A stretch of 64,000 nucleotides of DNA, taken from NCBI GenBank assembly GCA_958295855.1, contig OY282383.1:4258481-4322480 (forward strand), in the 5' to 3' direction. This DNA comes from an uncultured Poribacteria bacterium. GTDB lineage: Bacteria > Poribacteria > WGA-4E > WGA-3G. The notes under the pieces are model-generated. The model was not told the origin of the DNA, did no database searches, and saw only the letters and a list, made by a program, of their open reading frames with translations. Position 1 is the stretch's first letter. Each line of letters opens with the position of its first letter. Positions 60,201-64,000 of this stretch are shown piece by piece. The position numbers and the translations under genes are program-made.

Positions 60201-61952
60201 TTAATTGCTGCCAACTAAGCGTTGTGCCTTTATCTTCCGTTTTCGCTTGGATTTTGACCTGGGTTTCGGCACTACAATAGGAGCAATCTCCGAATCGCGA
60301 CTCCCGCGCTGGTGCTTTTCTTGCGGATTTTGCTTCTCGGCACTCGCTTGTTGCTGTTGTGCTTCATATTCAGCGTAGGTGCCTTCAAAGAAGCGTGTCG
60401 TTGCGCCATCTTTTCCGGCCTCAAAGATTAACAACTTGGTTGCCAGGCTATTCAAGAGGTACCGGTCGTGAGAGATAATGAAGAGCGTTGCAGGATACTC
60501 CGCCAGTGCTGATTCCAGTGCCTCGCGCGCAGGAATGTCCAGATGGTTTGTCGGTTCATCAAGCAGCAGGACGTTTGCGTTTTCTAATAGCAACTTCGCC
60601 AACAACACACGGCTTTGTTCGCCCCCACTCAGGTTCCCAATCTGTTTGAACACGTCATCTCCGGAAAACAGAAAACGGCCTAAAAAACTACGAACTTCCT
60701 CCGGCGTCTGGTTCGGACGAAGTGCCCAGATCTCGTCAATGATTTCATTATCCAGGTTGAGTCCCTCTAATTCTTGGGTATAATACCCAAACTTGAGCGT
60801 GGGCCCAACCCACAGTTCTCCCTGCGTAGGTTGTTCTTGTCCCAAAATCATTCGGAAGAGCGTCGTTTTCCCGGTACCGTTCGCCCCGATAATTCCGATA
60901 ACATCACGCCGGTACACCTCAAGGGTCAGATTCGTGAAAACCACCTTATCGCCAAACTGTTTTCCGACCTTTTCGCATCGCAGAATGTCGTTTCCGCCGC
61001 GGGTTTCAGGCGTAAAGTTGAGTGTGAGCGTCCGTGCATCGGGCTTCGGTTTTTCGACCCTCTCCAACCGCGCCAATTTTTTGCGTCTACCCTGTGCCTC
61101 ACGCGTGCGTTGCCCTGCGAGATTACGCCGAATAAAATCCTCTTCATGTGCAATAAACGCTTGTTGTTTTTTGAACGCCCGCGCCCCAACCAACTGCTCA
61201 ACCACTTTGGTTTCGCTGTACTTGGAGTAGTTGCCGCGATAAATTTTTATCTTATGTTCGTCCAGCTCCCACACCTTTCGCACAACCTTGTCTAAAAAAT
61301 ACCGGTCGTGCGAAACAACAAGGACTGCGCCATTGTATTCGGTATTGAGATAATGTTCCAACCACTGAATCCCGTTAATGTCTAGATGATTCGTCGGTTC
61401 GTCAAAAAGCAACAGGTGGGGTTGTTCAAGGAGCAGCTTCGCCAGCGTTGCCCGGCTCTTCTGACCGCCGCTGAGTACGCGGATTGGGAGATTGAAGTCC
61501 AATTCGCTGAAACCTAAGCCGCCGAGGATGCGGTTTATTTGATGCTCATAATCGTAACCGCCAAGCCGTTCATGCTGTTCCTGAATGCGTGCGTACTGTG
61601 CCAACAGAAGTGGAGATTCTGCAGTCTCCATATCTTCTGCGAGCAGGAGCATCTTATCCTCAAGTGCTCGCCGTGCTTCAAAAACCTTGAGCATCTCCTG
61701 CCGTAACGTGCAGTCACGTGTGAGCTCGGGTTCTTGGCTCAGGTATCCGATACGCAACCCCTTCGCCGAGACAACACTACCTTTGAAGTTGGCAAGCATC
61801 CCCCCTATAATTTTAATTAACGTTGTTTTTCCGGTTCCGTTACGGCCAATTAGCCCAATTCGGTCTCCGTGCTCAATTGAAACAGAGATATCGTCCAAAA
61901 TTAGGTCCGGATCATACAGTTTGGTGACGTGTTCTAAGTGTATTAAAGACAT
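60201..61952 (-). CDS. ABC-F family ATPase
   Basis: 583 residues from ATG 61952 (MSLIHLEHVTKLYDPDLIL); upstream residues in the longer frame are repeat-derived. Two ABC domains without membrane part: Walker A GRNGTGKTT and GANGTGKTT, signatures LSGGQKSRATLAKLLL and LSGGEQSRVLLAKLLL, Walker B FDEPTNHLD in both. The linker between them carries the P-site tRNA-interaction motif region (RGNYSKYSETK). ABC-F proteins act on ribosomes as translation factors or antibiotic protectors. The C-terminal tail is basic (PKPRSKSKRKRKIKAQ), and just before it SRDSEIAPIVV is encoded by a dispersed repeat (60279-60302). AAGG upstream comes from the 80-bp repeat. Confidence 0.93.
   Translation of the reverse strand: MSLIHLEHVTKLYDPDLILDDISVSIEHGDRIGLIGRNGTGKTTLIKIIGGMLANFKGSVVSAKGLRIGYLSQEPELTRDCTLRQEMLKVFEARRALEDKMLLLAEDMETAESPLLLAQYARIQEQHERLGGYDYEHQINRILGGLGFSELDFNLPIRVLSGGQKSRATLAKLLLEQPHLLLFDEPTNHLDINGIQWLEHYLNTEYNGAVLVVSHDRYFLDKVVRKVWELDEHKIKIYRGNYSKYSETKVVEQLVGARAFKKQQAFIAHEEDFIRRNLAGQRTREAQGRRKKLARLERVEKPKPDARTLTLNFTPETRGGNDILRCEKVGKQFGDKVVFTNLTLEVYRRDVIGIIGANGTGKTTLFRMILGQEQPTQGELWVGPTLKFGYYTQELEGLNLDNEIIDEIWALRPNQTPEEVRSFLGRFLFSGDDVFKQIGNLSGGEQSRVLLAKLLLENANVLLLDEPTNHLDIPAREALESALAEYPATLFIISHDRYLLNSLATKLLIFEAGKDGATTRFFEGTYAEYEAQQQQASAEKQNPQEKHQRGSRDSEIAPIVVPKPRSKSKRKRKIKAQRLVGSN
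60279..60302. repeat. Dispersed repeat inside the ABC-F gene
   Basis: aggagcaatctccgaatcgcgact versus intergenic taggagcgatctccgaatcgcgac at 48772-48795 and the inverse at 28696-28719. Confidence 0.65.
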
Positions 61953-62070
61953 TTTTTTAACATACCTTGCGGAGAATGAGGGTTGGAAGTTAGGTCGTGC
62001 ACTGCACGGTAAATCTCGTCGGAGGCTTCTGAATGGGCACAAACTAACATGTTGTGCTACAAATGCAATA
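61953..62070. repeat. 80-bp repeat copy upstream of the ABC-F gene
   Basis: Reads on the minus strand 'attcagaagcctccgacgagatttaccg ... cattctccgcaaggtatgtt' and abuts the ABC-F start, giving its AAGGT. A further degenerate copy lies downstream of ABC-F (60150-60200). Confidence 0.7.
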
Positions 62071-63018
62071 TTAGCGAAACGTTCTCCAAGGGCTAGACGC
62101 AGCCTGCCATTCGGCACTGCGGGTAATCATCTCCTGATACGTATTCGCGCGGAGCGCATCCGGCCGGCGGATGTTGAATTGCCTGAATCGCCAGAACGCG
62201 ATGCAGAGCGCGGCATAATGAACGAAGCAATCCAAACAGTCCCACTCGCTCGCTGTCAAAGGGCGCGATGCGTTGTAAGCGTCTAAAAAACGCTGCGCCG
62301 CCGCGAGGTTCAATTGATGCTGCGCCGTGTAACAACACCCAACAATTGCCATCGCTACATCAATTAGCAAGGTATCATGACACCCCTCCTCAAAGTCCAG
62401 AATTGCCACCATCCGGTCGCCATCAAACAAAGTATTATCCAGAAAAAGATCGCCGTGCAAAAGCCCGGCTGGCAGCACTGCTGTCAGCTGCGGCATCATC
62501 CATTCCAGCTGCGATGTCAACCATGCGACAAAGGGATGCGTGGCAAATTGGGGGTTTCCTTGCACCTCCTCAAGAAAGGGGACGATTTGTGAAATCCCCA
62601 TCGGAAAGCGGGGAAGCCCTGCAATCGGTGGAATGCAATGCAACTGTGCCAATGCTCCGCCAATCTGTGCCGCCGCGCGCTGAGAGGGGGGCGGCGTGGC
62701 ACCGGGCAGAAACGGATAGAGCATGACGCAGTAGTTCTCGGTAACGTGCAGTGCCTCGCCATCTCTCTGCAAAATGGGATAGGCTGTCGGATACGCATGC
62801 TGCCGGAGATGCGCCAACAGCGCAATTTGCATGTGGAGTTCCGCCGCATCCTTCTCATCGCAAATTTTCAGCAGAAACGTGCCATCTGTGGTTTTCAGCT
62901 TAAAGTTGCTGTTCCCGAGCCCACCGGGTATCGCTTCTAGCCCCAGGGGTGTGCCGATTGCGTAATGTGACACAATGCGCGCGAGTGCTGTGGGTGAAAG
63001 GGTTGTATAGTTCGCCAT
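62071..63018 (-). CDS. thrB: Homoserine kinase type II (aminoglycoside-phosphotransferase fold)
   Basis: 315 residues. Phosphorylates homoserine in threonine synthesis; this is the choline-kinase-fold version, not the GHMP one. GGLGNSNFKLKTTDGTFLLKI is the nucleotide loop and Lys. GLLHGDLFLDNTLFDG is the catalytic loop, and VAILDFEEGCHDTLLIDVAMAI gives the metal-binding Asp. The length and FWRFRQFNI near the end fit COG2334. Other APH-fold kinases of small alcohols remain possible, since no other threonine gene is adjacent. Confidence 0.8.
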   Translation of the reverse strand: MANYTTLSPTALARIVSHYAIGTPLGLEAIPGGLGNSNFKLKTTDGTFLLKICDEKDAAELHMQIALLAHLRQHAYPTAYPILQRDGEALHVTENYCVMLYPFLPGATPPPSQRAAAQIGGALAQLHCIPPIAGLPRFPMGISQIVPFLEEVQGNPQFATHPFVAWLTSQLEWMMPQLTAVLPAGLLHGDLFLDNTLFDGDRMVAILDFEEGCHDTLLIDVAMAIVGCCYTAQHQLNLAAAQRFLDAYNASRPLTASEWDCLDCFVHYAALCIAFWRFRQFNIRRPDALRANTYQEMITRSAEWQAASSPWRTFR

Positions 63019-63053
63019 ACCCTGTCTGGTAGCCTTACTCCTTCATCGCGAGC

Positions 63054-63578
63054 TTAGGGGTTCGCTTCGGCGGCTTGCAGCAATTGCTGATACTCAGGCG
63101 TGTTGCGGATTTTATCAAAAGCAGGTTCCGCTTGTGCGGAAGAAAGTGCCGCCTTATTTACCCGAATTGCCTCGCGCAGCGACGCAATCGATAATGCCCT
63201 ATCTGCCTGCAACGAGTAGGCGACAGCCAGGTTGTAATGTGCCTTCGCGAAGTCCGTATCCAGCTGCGTCGCGCGCTCCCACGCTTGAATAGCCTTGCCC
63301 AATTCTCCCTGATTTCCATAGACAACGCCTAACGTGAAAAACGGCATTGCCCACCCCGGTTCGTTGTGAATTGCCAAGGTAAGTTCCATAATGGCTTGTC
63401 CGAAATCCCCCTGCTCGGCATATTCCGTACCCCAATTGTAGTGTGCTATCGCGGCCTCATTCGGTTCAGGCATATCCGTGCTTTGTGAATATGGAATCTT
63501 TTTCGGACCGCACGCGGTGAGGCAAAGCATCAACCCCGTGATGAACAAGCGCGCGCCCCAATTATGTAGAAAAGTCAT
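63054..63578 (-). CDS. TPR-repeat lipoprotein
   Basis: 174 residues; GGAGGG 6 bases before the ATG. Lipobox LCLTAC at residues ~18-23, so a lipid-anchored envelope protein. Three TPRs follow: IAHYNWGTEYAEQGDFGQAI, PFFTLGVVYGNQGELGKAI and AHYNLAVAYSLQADRALSI. A scaffold role is likely; partner unknown. It precedes the homoserine kinase gene with a gap of 35 bases. Confidence 0.85.
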   Translation of the reverse strand: MTFLHNWGARLFITGLMLCLTACGPKKIPYSQSTDMPEPNEAAIAHYNWGTEYAEQGDFGQAIMELTLAIHNEPGWAMPFFTLGVVYGNQGELGKAIQAWERATQLDTDFAKAHYNLAVAYSLQADRALSIASLREAIRVNKAALSSAQAEPAFDKIRNTPEYQQLLQAAEANP

Positions 63579-64000
63579 AGTGTTCCCTCCATGTCTTCGT
63601 TACATTTTAGCAGAAAATGTGTTAAATGTCAACTCGTACGCGCGAAACGGGTATGTGAAATTGGGGAAAACAGGGGAGGGGACAGGGTGCCCGCACGTAA
63701 CATCGTAGGGGGCGGGTTACCCGCCCCTTATTGGAAAAAATTGACCGAGGCAACAGGGCAGGGAGACCTCGCCCCTACGGCAGAACATCGTAGGGACAAC
63801 ATGTGTCTAGACGTATCAAATAGAGGCACTACACATGTCGCCCCGAAGGGGCTTAGCACCTAGGGCAGAACACGGGGCTATACACATACCGCCCTTACAG
63901 GACTAAAGGGTAGGCACAAGGCCTACCCCTACAAGAAAAGAAAGTAATAGCAAGCTACCGAAAATGTTGAACCGCGCGGCACCCAAAATCCGCGTTATTC
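63579..64000. repeat. Repeat-rich window end
   Basis: Includes gtagggggcgggttacccgcccc (63706-63728), 'cacatgtcgccccgaaggggcttagcac' (63832), tatacacataccgcccttacagg, gtaggcacaaggcctac (63909-63925) and, from 63944, the 'aatagcaagctaccgaaaatgttgaaccgcg' block matching 3342-3372. No gene seen. Confidence 0.75.

Overview
The window reads as a chromosomal segment of a Gram-negative-type (diderm) bacterium. Outer-membrane beta-barrel proteins, lipoproteins, a periplasmic alpha-2-macroglobulin next to PBP1C, and signal peptides all point that way. Several traits fit Candidatus Poribacteria or a close relative: LamG and CBM-like secreted proteins with a shared C-terminal tail, a Gfo/Idh/MocA and phytanoyl-CoA dioxygenase gene mix, a tricorn protease, a selenoprotein-N homologue fused to thioredoxin, and intergenic regions packed with short palindromic repeats. 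This assignment is inference from family content and recollection, not from a marker gene. No rRNA, tRNA or CRISPR array was recognised.

Layout. 1-5.7 kb: the end of a eukaryote-type glutamine-dependent NAD synthetase, a Wzi-like barrel and a PorV/SPOR-type surface protein. 5.8-16.2 kb: an amidohydrolase, a secreted CBM-like protein, an orphan ABC permease, acetate kinase, an antitoxin with a broken toxin, tricorn protease, and an ABC-2 exporter pair. 16.2-26.9 kb: a sugar-type catabolic cluster (isomerase/epimerase, two Gfo/Idh/MocA genes, a LamG protein, PhyH dioxygenase, NagB). Here two related IS200/IS605-type TnpB elements interrupt an oxidoreductase gene and the PhyH gene. 27-36 kb: MOSC protein, a 6PGDH-like reductase, a His-rich metal exporter, NHL propellers, a tandem pair of PD-(D/E)XK-like proteins, a 39-residue-repeat coiled-coil protein and NusB. 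36.3-41.3 kb: three TlpA/thioredoxin proteins in a row. The middle one is a SelN homologue read through an in-frame UGA that is followed by a bacterial SECIS-like hairpin. 41.6-64 kb: EF-G-2, DUF423, LamG, PbpC plus alpha-2-macroglobulin, a diheme-barrel protein plus cytochrome P460, FtsY, an ECF sigma factor, a MarR-ferritin fusion regulator, ABC-F, a type II homoserine kinase and a TPR lipoprotein.

The dominant unexplained signal is a set of short dispersed repeats, mostly palindromic. One is about 80 bp ('CCTCCGACGAG ... CTCCGCAAGGAAT'). Another is a hairpin GGTAT..CCCCTGC-TTT-GCAGGGG..ATACC. Others include GTAGGCACAAGGCCTAC, GGGTTACAAACCC, and CGCGATTCGGAG with GCTCCTA. They fill most gaps, and copies also sit in frame inside real genes (nadE, the Wzi-like gene, ackA, pbpC, the alpha-2-macroglobulin gene and the ABC-F gene). 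In other places they supply stop codons or Shine-Dalgarno-like sequences. This resembles the behaviour known for Rickettsia palindromic elements but involves several families at once.
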